Part shown: positions 36,131-44,348 of the stretch, piece by piece | Layout of the letters: every line of letters starts with the position of its first letter | How positions within the stretch are numbered: position 1 is the first letter of the stretch | Origin: Lichenicoccus sp965213775 | GTDB lineage: Bacteria > Pseudomonadota > Alphaproteobacteria > Acetobacterales > Acetobacteraceae | Length of the DNA: 64,000 nt | Reading direction: 5' to 3' | Assembly: GCA_965213775.1 (NCBI GenBank) | Contig: CBDCAC010000004.1 | Location: 1,240,001-1,304,000 of the forward strand | Notes under the pieces: generated by a model | What the model was told of the DNA's origin: nothing | The model's input: the letters and a program-made list of their open reading frames with translations, nothing else | The model's database searches: none | Program-made: the position numbers and the translations under genes

Positions 36131-37146
36131 GGCCCGCTCCAGCGCGGACCGGGCAGCAGCACGTGCTGGTCGCTGACGCCGACGGTGCTGACGCTTCCCG
36201 CTTGGTGCAGCACGGCGCCGATCCGCTCGCGGTAGAGGTCGAGAAGCAGGGCCGGCCGCGACGACCGGTCGGCACCCGGCTCCAGGGCGCTGATCGTCGC
36301 GGTCTGGGCACGCGCGCTCGCCACCCGTTCCGCGGCCGTCGCGCGCGCCTCGGCCAGGATGCGGTCGCGGTCGCGGTCGCCCTGCTGGCGCAGCCGGACG
36401 GCGTTGGTGCGCGCCGACGCGGTCGCCTCGTCGGCCTGCTGGGCGGCGTCCAGCACCGCGTCGAACGAGAGCTTGGCCTGCGGCGGCAGCAGCGCCGCCA
36501 CGTCGGCGCGCGTCGCCTCGACGCCGAGCGGCGTGCCGGCCGCCGCGAGTGCTGCGAGGCGCGCGTTGATCGCGCGGACCAGCACGCTGCGCACCGCGGC
36601 GCGCGCGTCCTGCGCCACCGGATCGCGGGCGCGCTCCGGACGCACGGCGAGGAAATCGTCGAGCGGATGGATCGCGGTCTCGTCGATCGCCGCGGCCAGG
36701 AACAGCCGCCGCAGCGCCGCCGCGACGTGGTCGCGGGCGACGAAGAAGGCGCGCGGGTCGCTGATCCGCCAGGTGAGCGAGGCGTCGAGCAGCACGACCT
36801 CTCCGTCGGCGGTGAGGAAGACGCCGGACGCGGCCGCTCCAGGCATCACGGCCGTCGCCGGCGCCGGCGGGATCCGCAGCCCGATCTGGCGGTCGCCGCC
36901 GGGCAGCTGCACCAGCCGCTCGAACGGCTGCGGCCAGGCGAGCGCCAGGCCCGGCGGCAGCACCCGGCTGACGGCGCCGAAACGCAGCACCACCGCCTGG
37001 CTGCCGGGCGGGACGGAGCGGACGTTGCCGACCAGCCATGCCGCGAACAGCAGCATGGTGGCGATCTGCAGCACCCTGAAGGCGATGCCGATCGACTGCG
37101 CCAGCGGGCCGTCCGGAGCCGGTTCGAGGCGACCATCCACGCTCAT
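36127..37146 (-). CDS. SPFH-domain protein, HflC-like
   Basis: A 339-residue membrane-anchored SPFH/prohibitin protein. One helix (about 18-38, FRVLQIATMLLFAAWLVGNV) is followed directly by RSVPPGSQAVVLRFGAVSRV, the start of the SPFH domain, and by a long helical C-terminal part with QADEATASARTNAVRLRQQG. HflC/HflK relatives form ring-like assemblies that wrap FtsH protease in the periplasm. Here the partner is instead an ATPase gene that overlaps its end by four bases. It overlaps the start of the third SPFH gene by four bases too. Its role in this operon is unknown. Confidence 0.85.
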   Translation of the reverse strand: MSVDGRLEPAPDGPLAQSIGIAFRVLQIATMLLFAAWLVGNVRSVPPGSQAVVLRFGAVSRVLPPGLALAWPQPFERLVQLPGGDRQIGLRIPPAPATAVMPGAAASGVFLTADGEVVLLDASLTWRISDPRAFFVARDHVAAALRRLFLAAAIDETAIHPLDDFLAVRPERARDPVAQDARAAVRSVLVRAINARLAALAAAGTPLGVEATRADVAALLPPQAKLSFDAVLDAAQQADEATASARTNAVRLRQQGDRDRDRILAEARATAAERVASARAQTATISALEPGADRSSRPALLLDLYRERIGAVLHQAGSVSTVGVSDQHVLLPGPRWSGP

Positions 37147-38192
37147 CGTGCGGGGGTGCCGGGGAAGCGGCTCAGCACGTCGAACGGGGCGGCATCGGTG
37201 CGCAGCACGAGGCGCGTGTTCGGGCCGATGATGGTGCCGAGCGTGTCGAGGCTGCGCAGCATCAGGTAGAGCTGGGGGTCGAGCCGATAGGCGCGGCCCT
37301 GGATGTCGGCGGCCTCGCGCCGCGAGACGGCCTCGATCTGGGCCGCCTCGAGGCCCGCCTGCGCCACCTCGATGCGGCTGTCGCGCGCTGCTTCGGCGCG
37401 GATCTCGGCCGCCTGGCGCAGCCCCTCGGCGGTGCGCTCGGCGGCGACCGTCTCGCGTTCCGAGCGCATCCGCGACACCGTCGCGGCGAGCGTGCTCTCC
37501 GGCAGGCTGAGCCGCTCGAGCCCGACCTCGCGCACCGCGATGCCGTAGACGCGATGCACCGACTCCTCGATCTGGCCCTGCAGCCTGGCGCGGAAGCGGT
37601 CGAGCTGGACGCGGGAGGGATCGGTGTTGACAAGGTCGGCGAGGTCGAAGCCGCTGGCGGTGACCTGCAGCGCCGAACCCACGAAGGAGCGCAGCTGCCT
37701 GGCCGCCTCGTCGGGATCGTTGCCGACGGCACGCACGAAGCGGCGTATGTCGCCCGGGTCGGCGGGAACCTGCCAGGCGACGTAGGCCTGGACCAGGATC
37801 CGCAGGCCGTCGCGGGTGCCGACATCCTGCAGGCCCGAGGAGCTCGTGCGCAGCCTCAGGTCGACCGGGATCGCCGCCTCGAACGGTGCCGGAAGCTTCC
37901 AGCCCAGGCCCGGCCGGACCAGGACGCGGACCGGCGAGCCGAACCGCGTCACCAGGTCGGCCTGGCCGGCTTCGACCGTGACCGCGGTAGTCGCCAGCGC
38001 CGACGCGGCGAGGACGACGCCGGCGACCGCGAGACGAAGCACGAAGCGCTGCCGCGCCGCCCCTCGCAGCGGTGCGGAGGGGCCGTGCTGGTGGTGGTGC
38101 ACGTGAGCGTGATCGTCGTCGTGGTCGTGCGGCGGCGGATGCGGCGCGCGGCCCGCATCCGCGCCGGCCAGGGCGTGCGGCGCGCCGTCCAT
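37143..38192 (-). CDS. SPFH-domain protein, HflK-like, with histidine-rich N-terminus
   Basis: A 349-residue SPFH protein. The N-terminus has a histidine/aspartate-rich stretch, HPPPHDHDDDHAHVHHHQHG (about 17-36), which could bind divalent metal on the cytosolic side. A single membrane helix follows at about 49-71, then the SPFH domain with VEAGQADLVTRFGSPVRV and GLGWKLPAPFEAAIPVDLR, and a coiled-coil C-terminus (about 240-310). The histidine tract next to a metal-type ATPase is suggestive. The gene is two bp after the large SPFH gene and overlaps the HflC-like gene by four bases. Confidence 0.86.
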   Translation of the reverse strand: MDGAPHALAGADAGRAPHPPPHDHDDDHAHVHHHQHGPSAPLRGAARQRFVLRLAVAGVVLAASALATTAVTVEAGQADLVTRFGSPVRVLVRPGLGWKLPAPFEAAIPVDLRLRTSSSGLQDVGTRDGLRILVQAYVAWQVPADPGDIRRFVRAVGNDPDEAARQLRSFVGSALQVTASGFDLADLVNTDPSRVQLDRFRARLQGQIEESVHRVYGIAVREVGLERLSLPESTLAATVSRMRSERETVAAERTAEGLRQAAEIRAEAARDSRIEVAQAGLEAAQIEAVSRREAADIQGRAYRLDPQLYLMLRSLDTLGTIIGPNTRLVLRTDAAPFDVLSRFPGTPAR

Positions 38193-38194
38193 GG

Positions 38195-40042
38195 CTATTC
38201 GCCGTCCCCGGTGCTGGCGGCGGCACCCGCCGCCGGCCGCAGATCGAGGGTGGTGGCGCCGGGTGCGGCGAGGTTCTGATCGATGATCGTCATCGGCGTC
38301 CGTGCGAGCGAGAGATGCAGGGCGGCGAGCCGCCGTTCCAGCAGGAAGCTGGCGCCGTCGGCCCGATAGGCGGCCTCGTCGGCGGTGAAGCCGATCAGGC
38401 CGGAGCGGGCGGCGCCCACCACCTCGGCGGCGCGCGCATCGGCGGCCGCGGCCTGCGCGAAGGCGTACTGCCGGGTCTGCGCCCGCACCGTCATCGCACG
38501 GCCGCGCTCGGCATAGATGGCGGCGTCGGCGGTGATGATCGCGGCGCGCACCGCGTGGTAGGCCTCGGCGGCGCCGGCGGGAGGATGGATCGCCTCGATG
38601 ATCACCGCGACCGGCTCGAGCCCGGCCCGCTGCGTCCGCAGCAGGTCCTGCAGCCTGTCACGCAGCTCGGCTCCAAGCCGCGCGCTGTCGGCGCCGAGCA
38701 CCTGCGGCAGGGTTCGCGCGGCGAACGCGGCGCCGACGATGCGTGCCGCGTCCGCACGCAGCAGCCGCCCCGGGTCGATCATCGCCGTCGTCGCCTCGAT
38801 CGCGGCGCGATCATCGAGGCCGATCCGGTAGAACACCCGGATATCGACGGCGACACTCTGGAACAGTTGGGTGGCGCGCCTCTCCCGCGCGGCGCCGGGG
38901 GCGGCCATGCTGGCCACCAGGAGGGTGAGCTCGCCGGGATGCGGCCGGTCCCACAGCCGGTCGGCCTCGGTCGGCGCCGGATCCTCTGCCGGCGGCGCCG
39001 CCACCCTGGCGGCTGAGGGCGCGTCGCCCAGCGCCAGCTCGTGCACGGCGCCCCACTCGACCGGCCGCGCGATCCCCAGCGGCCAAGGCAGGATCAGGTG
39101 CAGGCCCGGACGCAGCACGGCGACCGGGGCTCCGAAGCGCAGCGAGACGGCGCGTCGCTGCACCGGCACGATCACCACGCTGCTGAGCCCCCAGGCGGCC
39201 AGCAGCAGCACCAGCGTCAGCGGCCAGGCGACGGCGCGGAGGTAGGACATGGCCCAGGATCGCGAGACGTCGATGCCGAGCTGGTCGCGCAGCAGCTGCG
39301 CGGGCGAGCCGGCCTGCTCGCGGTCGAGCCGCAGCAGGCCCAGCAGCAGCCGCGCCAGCAGCGAGTCCGTGACCGCGCGCGCGGCCTCCGGGGGACCGGG
39401 CGGCAGGAAGCAGCGCCCGATGGCGCGCAGGCCCAGCTCGACCCCGATCAGTGCCGCGACGCCCGCGACCGCCCGCATCAGCAGCGGTGCCAGGCTGACG
39501 CCGAGCGTAAGCGCGATCTCGATCGACCCGATGGCGAAGGTGAGCAGGGTGGCGCTCAGCGCCAGCCGCCGCAGGTTGCGGGCTTCCGGCAGGGGGTCGG
39601 CCGCCTGGGCATCGGCCGCCTGGGCGTTCCGCGCCTGGGCGTCCCGCGCCTGGGCGTCGAGGATGCGCTCGCCGACCAGCAGCGGGAAGGCGAGCACCAG
39701 GATCGCGATCCCGATCGAGACCGCGGGTGTCGAGGATGAACCCGAAGGAGCCCGGGCGTGAGGCGGCAGCAGGGCGAGTGCGGCGCCGAGCAGGCAGGGC
39801 GGCATCACCATCAGCAGCGACGTGCGACGGGCGGTCTCGCCGGGCGACGCCCGGCCTCGCCCCGTGGCGGCCGCCGATCGTGCCGACGCCACGCGCCAGG
39901 TGGCGGCGAGCGGCCCCAGCGCCACCAGCAGCACGGCGAGCGGCAGCGACGCTGCATCCGACCGCAGCACCGCCGACGCGATCCCGCCGTAGGGCGACGG
40001 TGCGGCCGGACCGCCAGAGAACCTGAGGCAGACCAGGAGCAA
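38195..40042 (-). CDS. Large SPFH-domain protein with polytopic N-terminal membrane domain
   Basis: A protein of at least 615 residues with a hydrophobic N-terminal half of about six helices (for example LPLAVLLVALGPLAATWRVA, SIGIAILVLAFPLLVGERIL and ALSATLLTFAIGSIEIALTL). A further helix (about 270-295, LTLVLLLAAWGLSSVVIVPV) leads into an SPFH domain beginning RRAVSLRFGAPVAVLRPGLH. A multi-spanning domain fused to SPFH is unusual. The only clear in-frame start is TTG 40042, but an open frame with another helix continues upstream to about 40130, so the true start may be an unusual codon there. A four-unit 15-bp tandem repeat lies inside. Confidence 0.78.
   Translation of the reverse strand: MLLVCLRFSGGPAAPSPYGGIASAVLRSDAASLPLAVLLVALGPLAATWRVASARSAAATGRGRASPGETARRTSLLMVMPPCLLGAALALLPPHARAPSGSSSTPAVSIGIAILVLAFPLLVGERILDAQARDAQARNAQAADAQAADPLPEARNLRRLALSATLLTFAIGSIEIALTLGVSLAPLLMRAVAGVAALIGVELGLRAIGRCFLPPGPPEAARAVTDSLLARLLLGLLRLDREQAGSPAQLLRDQLGIDVSRSWAMSYLRAVAWPLTLVLLLAAWGLSSVVIVPVQRRAVSLRFGAPVAVLRPGLHLILPWPLGIARPVEWGAVHELALGDAPSAARVAAPPAEDPAPTEADRLWDRPHPGELTLLVASMAAPGAARERRATQLFQSVAVDIRVFYRIGLDDRAAIEATTAMIDPGRLLRADAARIVGAAFAARTLPQVLGADSARLGAELRDRLQDLLRTQRAGLEPVAVIIEAIHPPAGAAEAYHAVRAAIITADAAIYAERGRAMTVRAQTRQYAFAQAAAADARAAEVVGAARSGLIGFTADEAAYRADGASFLLERRLAALHLSLARTPMTIIDQNLAAPGATTLDLRPAAGAAASTGDGE
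39604..39663 (-). repeat. 15-bp tandem repeat inside the large SPFH gene
   Basis: Four adjacent 15-bp units close to GCCTGGGCGTCCCGC on the plus strand, coding for DAQAR/NAQAA-type pentapeptides (RDAQARNAQAADAQAAD) in the cytosolic linker between membrane helices. Such arrays change copy number by slippage without breaking the frame. Confidence 0.85.
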
Positions 40043-40131
40043 CGCGGCCAGCAGGCCGGCCAGCCCGAGCGTCCCCAGGCACAGCAGGCGCGGCGCGGTC
40101 GGTGCCGCCGGCGCCAGGGGAGCAGCGGTGC

Positions 40132-42015
40132 TTAGAAGTCGCAGCTGATGCTCCGGGCCGGCCTCAGACCGATCTGGCAGTGACCGGCGAGGGTCGAGCT
40201 CGCCTTGTAGACGGCGGCGTCGAACCCGGTCACCGTCCCCCTGGGATCGCGCTCGATGTCGAGCAGCGCGAAACCGAACTCGTCGTGGCCGTAGGTCCTG
40301 GTGGCCAGGGCGGCCAGCACCGAGCCGTTGATCTGGCTGACCGAGAACGGCGCGTCCGCCTGCGCGTAGGCGGCCGGATCAAGGGTGCCGTTGGCCGGCA
40401 CCAGGCCGGTGTTGAGGTCGGCATCGAGCAGGGTTCCGCCCATGCCGACGATGAGCTGCGGCGCGTAGCGCGCGCGGTCGGCGAAGTTGACATATTCGAA
40501 CTGGTGGATGTGCCCGGACAGGAACAGCCCGATATTGGCCGGCACGCCGTTGCTGAAGGCGCTGGCCGCGTAGGTGCCGCCGGCGAACACGGCCTGCTCG
40601 GTCACGTCGCCCGCGGTGTCGTCCGGCGCGGCCGGGGCCCCCTGGGCGCCGTAGGTCAGGCCGAAACTCGGCTTGTGCGTCGTGAACACGTTGATCGAGC
40701 GCGGGCCGACCGCCGCCAGCAGGTTGGTCAGGTCGAGATCGTAGTTCTGCGCCAGCGCCGCGGCGACCGCGCTGTCGTTGGCGAGGCTCGAATCGTGGAC
40801 CAGGAAGTTCACGCCTCCGGCCGGCACGACGTAGCTGGGCTCGAAGTCGGCGGTGTGATTGGCAACTCCCCCCGAGGGCGGCGTCGGCGACGAGGGCGCG
40901 CAGGACACATGGCCGAACTCGTAGGGATAGGGGTCGAGCAGCGCGTACCAGCCGCGCGCGCCGCGGCCGCAGCTCTCGTGGTTGCCCCGCGTCATCACCC
41001 AAGGCGCCGCCGCCAGCAGCGCGTTGGCGGGAAACAGCACGTCGGCGTTCCAGCTGTCGAAGGTGTCTCCCCAGGTCTCGTAGTTCGGGCTGGTCGGGTC
41101 GGCGCAGCCGGGGAAGCTGTTGTTGCAGTTGGTGTCGCGGTAGAACCAGTCCCCGACATGCACGATCAGGTCGGGCTTGAAGGTCGCCTCCCAGCTGGCG
41201 AGGTAGGCCCAGGGGAATGCCGTCGGGCTCGAGCAGTTCTGCTGGTTGCCGCCGTTGGCGGCGAGCGCGCCCGCCATGCGGCAACCGGTGTCGGCGACCA
41301 CGAGGATGCGATCAGGCACCAGCTTGGGAAGCATGAGCTCGACACCGTCGATGACCGCGTTGCGAAATCCGTACGGCAGCACGGCCTCGCATTCCTGCCA
41401 GCTGGTGGTCGCCATCGGCGTGCCGTTCGGGAAGTCCTGCGGCGACGTGTTCTGGACGAAATATTGCGGATATCCCGCCTTGCCGTTGGTCGAGCCGGGG
41501 GCGCCCGGAAGCTCGGTCAGGCTCGAGGCCCGGAAGCGCGTGCGCAGAGGCACGATCACGCCGTGATCGAGGCGGGCGACCGGACAGGCGCCGCCTGACA
41601 CGACGGCGCGGGCCAGGATGGTGGGAAAGATCTTGGTGGGTTCGTCGCCCCAGCTGCCCGAGAGGATCGCGTGTATCGAGCTGCCCGGAGCGAGCTGGAT
41701 CCATCGCGCGACCGTCTGTCCGCTGCCTGCGAACTGCGCCTGGTCGGTCCGTTCGCCGTTGACCAGAGCCTGCATCTGTAGGGGCGTCAGCGCCTCGAGT
41801 TCCGCCTGGTCCTGCTCCAGCAGCTTGATCTGGGGGGCCGGAAGATCGGCGACGAAGCCCGCGACCTGCTGCGGCGTCAGTCCGTAGCGCAACGCCAGCA
41901 GCGGCAGGCCCGACGCGGCGCCGACCGGGTGCGGACCGGCGGCCGCGGTCGAGGAGGGCCAGCATCCCGAGGTCGCGAGCAGCAAGGCGCATCCTGCCAA
42001 GATACGTCGCATCAT
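40132..42015 (-). CDS. Exported metallophosphoesterase
   Basis: A 627-residue calcineurin-like phosphoesterase with an N-terminal export signal (MMRRILAGCALLLATSGCWP); the cysteine after LATSG could be lipidated, though the lipobox is weak. Metal motifs are DTGCR, GDWFYRD, GNHES, an H in TTHKP and GHIHQ, the complete binuclear-metal set. Inserts rich in N, S and paired cysteines (CNNSFPGC, CAPSS, CQIGL) suggest an extracytoplasmic protein with disulfides. GGAGGGG precedes the start; ATG 42015 and 42012 are both possible. It begins the leftward SPFH/ATPase/PiT operon and could supply phosphate. Confidence 0.85.
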   Translation of the reverse strand: MMRRILAGCALLLATSGCWPSSTAAAGPHPVGAASGLPLLALRYGLTPQQVAGFVADLPAPQIKLLEQDQAELEALTPLQMQALVNGERTDQAQFAGSGQTVARWIQLAPGSSIHAILSGSWGDEPTKIFPTILARAVVSGGACPVARLDHGVIVPLRTRFRASSLTELPGAPGSTNGKAGYPQYFVQNTSPQDFPNGTPMATTSWQECEAVLPYGFRNAVIDGVELMLPKLVPDRILVVADTGCRMAGALAANGGNQQNCSSPTAFPWAYLASWEATFKPDLIVHVGDWFYRDTNCNNSFPGCADPTSPNYETWGDTFDSWNADVLFPANALLAAAPWVMTRGNHESCGRGARGWYALLDPYPYEFGHVSCAPSSPTPPSGGVANHTADFEPSYVVPAGGVNFLVHDSSLANDSAVAAALAQNYDLDLTNLLAAVGPRSINVFTTHKPSFGLTYGAQGAPAAPDDTAGDVTEQAVFAGGTYAASAFSNGVPANIGLFLSGHIHQFEYVNFADRARYAPQLIVGMGGTLLDADLNTGLVPANGTLDPAAYAQADAPFSVSQINGSVLAALATRTYGHDEFGFALLDIERDPRGTVTGFDAAVYKASSTLAGHCQIGLRPARSISCDF

Positions 42016-42186
42016 GCCCGATCCCCTCCCGGCCCGGACAGTATCCTAGAGAGGCACAGGCGACGTGGGATGACAGTTTCGAGGCGATCAGGCTTCGCGC
42101 CGACGACAGGCGCGCTCGGCGACGCAGCCGGCCGATGTCGTAGACTTGTCACGCGTCCTGAAGCGGATGCGCCCTAGCATCGCGAC
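42016..42186. promoter_or_regulatory. Divergent promoter region between two phosphoesterase genes
   Basis: A 171-bp gap shared by two divergent phosphoesterase genes. It presumably drives the whole SPFH operon leftwards. No pho-box-like direct repeat of the CTGTCAT type could be identified with confidence. Confidence 0.38.
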
Positions 42187-43380
42187 ATGAAGCGACGCCC
42201 GCAGCCAGCCACGCCCGCACATCGTTTCGGCCAGCCCCGGCCCAGCATCCGCCCGCCGCATCCGACGCAGGCGCCCTTGTTCCAGGGCAGCGTGTTCCAG
42301 CCGCTGCCGCCCCCGACCGGCGCGGCGCCGTTCCGGCTGGAGCTGGAGGAGATCGTGCCGGACGCGGTCGCGGCGGCGAGGAAACTGGGCGGCATGGCCT
42401 TCCACATGGTCGGCGACTCCGGCGGCGTGAAGGATCCGAACCCGCAGCTCCTGGTGGCGCAGGGCATGGAGCACGATGCCGCCGTGGCCGGGGCCTACGG
42501 CGCGCCGACTTTCTTCTACCACCTGGGCGACGTCATCTATTTCGACGGTCAGGCGGAAGAGTATGTGCCGCAGTTCTATGAGCCATACCTGCATTACCCG
42601 CGGCCGATCCTCGGGATCCCCGGCAACCATGACGGCGACGTGTTCGACGACGGCAGGCGGACCAACCCGTTGCCCTCGCTCGCCACGTTCGTGCGCAATT
42701 TCTGCGCGGGCGAGGGCGGCGAACATTCGCCTGACGCGGGCGAGGCGACGCGCACCGCGATGATCCAGCCGAACGTCTACTGGACGCTGAACTCGCCGTT
42801 CGCCACCATCGTGGGGCTCTACACCAACGTCCCCGAGGGCGGCGTGGTGGAGCCGGACCAGGCGGACTGGTTCGAGCGCGAGCTCGCCGCGGCACCCAGG
42901 GACCGGGCGCTGATCGTCGCCATGCACCATCCGGTCTACTCGCTCGACAGCTACCATTCCGGCAGCAAGTCGATGGCCGGCCTGCTCGATCGCGCCATCG
43001 CCGGATCGAAGCGCCGGCCCGACATCGTGTTCGCCGCACACGTGCACAACTACCAGCGCTTCACCGTCGCGGACCCGGACGGGGGCGGCGTCACCCCCTT
43101 CTTCGTCGCGGGCCACGGCGGCTACCACAACCTGCACAAGATCGCGAAGCTGGACGGCCAGCCATTGATCACGCCCTACGTCGTGCCGGACATGGCCGGC
43201 GTCCGCCTGGAGAGCTACTACGACGACCGCTTCGGCTTCCTGCGGCTCGAGGTCTCCCGCGAGCAGCTGACCGTATCGGCCTACACGGTGCCGCGTCCGC
43301 AGGAGAAGTGGGACCAGATGCCGCGGCTGTACGACACGATGTGCCTGGACTGGCGTCGCCGGGTGCTCCTGCGGGGCTAG
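42187..43380 (+). CDS. Calcineurin-like metallophosphoesterase
   Basis: A 397-residue phosphoesterase with the metal-binding set GDSGG, YHLGDVIYFDG, GIPGNHDGD, MHHPVYS and AAHVHNYQRF. It resembles purple-acid-type phosphatases in the order of the motifs. No signal peptide is visible (the N-terminus is proline- and arginine-rich), so it is probably cytosolic, unlike its divergent neighbour. It is followed 0-110 bp later by repeat copy 2, before the convergent SDR gene. Substrate unknown. Confidence 0.87.
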   Translation: MKRRPQPATPAHRFGQPRPSIRPPHPTQAPLFQGSVFQPLPPPTGAAPFRLELEEIVPDAVAAARKLGGMAFHMVGDSGGVKDPNPQLLVAQGMEHDAAVAGAYGAPTFFYHLGDVIYFDGQAEEYVPQFYEPYLHYPRPILGIPGNHDGDVFDDGRRTNPLPSLATFVRNFCAGEGGEHSPDAGEATRTAMIQPNVYWTLNSPFATIVGLYTNVPEGGVVEPDQADWFERELAAAPRDRALIVAMHHPVYSLDSYHSGSKSMAGLLDRAIAGSKRRPDIVFAAHVHNYQRFTVADPDGGGVTPFFVAGHGGYHNLHKIAKLDGQPLITPYVVPDMAGVRLESYYDDRFGFLRLEVSREQLTVSAYTVPRPQEKWDQMPRLYDTMCLDWRRRVLLRG

Positions 43381-43494
43381 GCAAGGGCTCTGCCCTTGAC
43401 CCGTTGGGGCCGGGGCCCCAAACCCCATCTTCTAAATCAAGGTTTTCCAAGGCTTGCCTTTGATGGGGTCGAGGGGCGAAGCCCCTTGCCGCTG
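43379..43494. repeat. Multi-hairpin intergenic repeat, copy 2 (diverged)
   Basis: Hairpins CAAGGGCTCTGCCCTTG, TTGGGGCCGGGGCCCCAA, CAAGGCTTGCCTTTG and AGGGGCGAAGCCCCTT in the same order as copies 1 and 3, with different stem sequences. It fills the gap between two convergent genes. The stems are kept while the bases differ, so structure seems to be what matters. Confidence 0.82.
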
Positions 43495-43506
43495 CGCAGA
43501 GGGCGT

Positions 43507-44283
43507 TCACGGACCCTCAAGCGGGACGCCGCTGAAGCGCGCGCAGGCGGCCAGCAGCATGTCCTGACGCTCGGTGTCGTGCACGGCGCCGTTCGGCTTG
43601 CGTGGCTTCATGTGGAAGAAGTAGCTGCCCGTCACCTCCGTCGCCGGATCCTCGCCGGCGGCCAGCCAGGCCTGGGTGCGGGGCGCCGCGTCGAGATCGC
43701 CGGTCGCGTGCGCGCCGCCCATCCTGGTGGCCACCCAACCCGGCTCCAGCGCGTTGCTGCGCACCTCCGGCCACCGACGGGCGACGGCGTAGGCCAGCAG
43801 CGCGTCGTGCAGCTTGGTGTCGCTGTAGGCCTGATTGCCTCGCCACGGCCGGCGCTCCCAGTTCAGGTCGGAGAGGCTGCCGTCGCCGCGCCGGTGCAGC
43901 TCGGAGCTGACATAGACTAGTCGACGCGGCCTGCGGATCAGCGCCGTCAGCAGATACGGTGCGAGCGTGTTGACGGCGAACACGTGCGCCAGGCCATCCT
44001 CGGTCTCGACCCGGCGGCGTTCCCGGAAGCCGACCGCGGCGTTGTGGATCACCGCGTCGAAGGCGCCGAGCGCGTTCACCTGGTCCGCCACCGAGCGGGT
44101 CTGGGCGATGCTCGCGAGATCACCCACCACGACCGCCTCGGCGCGCGGCACCGCGGCCATGGCGTCGCGTCCGCGGGCGTGGTTGCGGCCGTGCAGCACC
44201 ACCGCGTGCCCCTGCTCGATCAGGAGCCGGGCCGCCATCCGGCCCAGCCCGTCCGATGATCCGGTGATGAAGACACGCGCCAT
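43507..44283 (-). CDS. Short-chain dehydrogenase/reductase
   Basis: A 258-residue SDR. The cofactor loop is TGSSDGLGRMAARLL (residues 7-21), with HGRN at the end of the second strand, consistent with NADP preference. The structural IHNAAVGF replaces NNAG. The active site is VYVSSELHRRG and AYSDTKLHDALLAYAV, with Y and K in the usual four-residue spacing, followed by LEPGWVATRMGG. Start ATG 44283 is supported by the cofactor motif beginning at residue 7. It is convergent with the phosphoesterase gene. Substrate unknown. Confidence 0.87.
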   Translation of the reverse strand: MARVFITGSSDGLGRMAARLLIEQGHAVVLHGRNHARGRDAMAAVPRAEAVVVGDLASIAQTRSVADQVNALGAFDAVIHNAAVGFRERRRVETEDGLAHVFAVNTLAPYLLTALIRRPRRLVYVSSELHRRGDGSLSDLNWERRPWRGNQAYSDTKLHDALLAYAVARRWPEVRSNALEPGWVATRMGGAHATGDLDAAPRTQAWLAAGEDPATEVTGSYFFHMKPRKPNGAVHDTERQDMLLAACARFSGVPLEGP

Positions 44284-44348
44284 GCCGCAACCCCTCTCCG
44301 TCGGGCCCCTCTCTATCGGTCGCCGCCCCCGGCGCCTGGCGGTGGCGG

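Noticed and set aside
32630..36235. A 1201-codon plus-strand open frame over the PiT and P-type ATPase genes
   Set aside because: The opposite strand carries intact, motif-complete PiT and ATPase proteins. This frame is low-complexity and has no domain.
34127..42015. Reading the SPFH proteins as simple FtsH modulators (hflK/hflC)
   Set aside because: There are three, one with a polytopic membrane domain, and the operon has no hfq, hflX or serine-protease neighbours of the classical locus. The names hflK and hflC are therefore not assigned.
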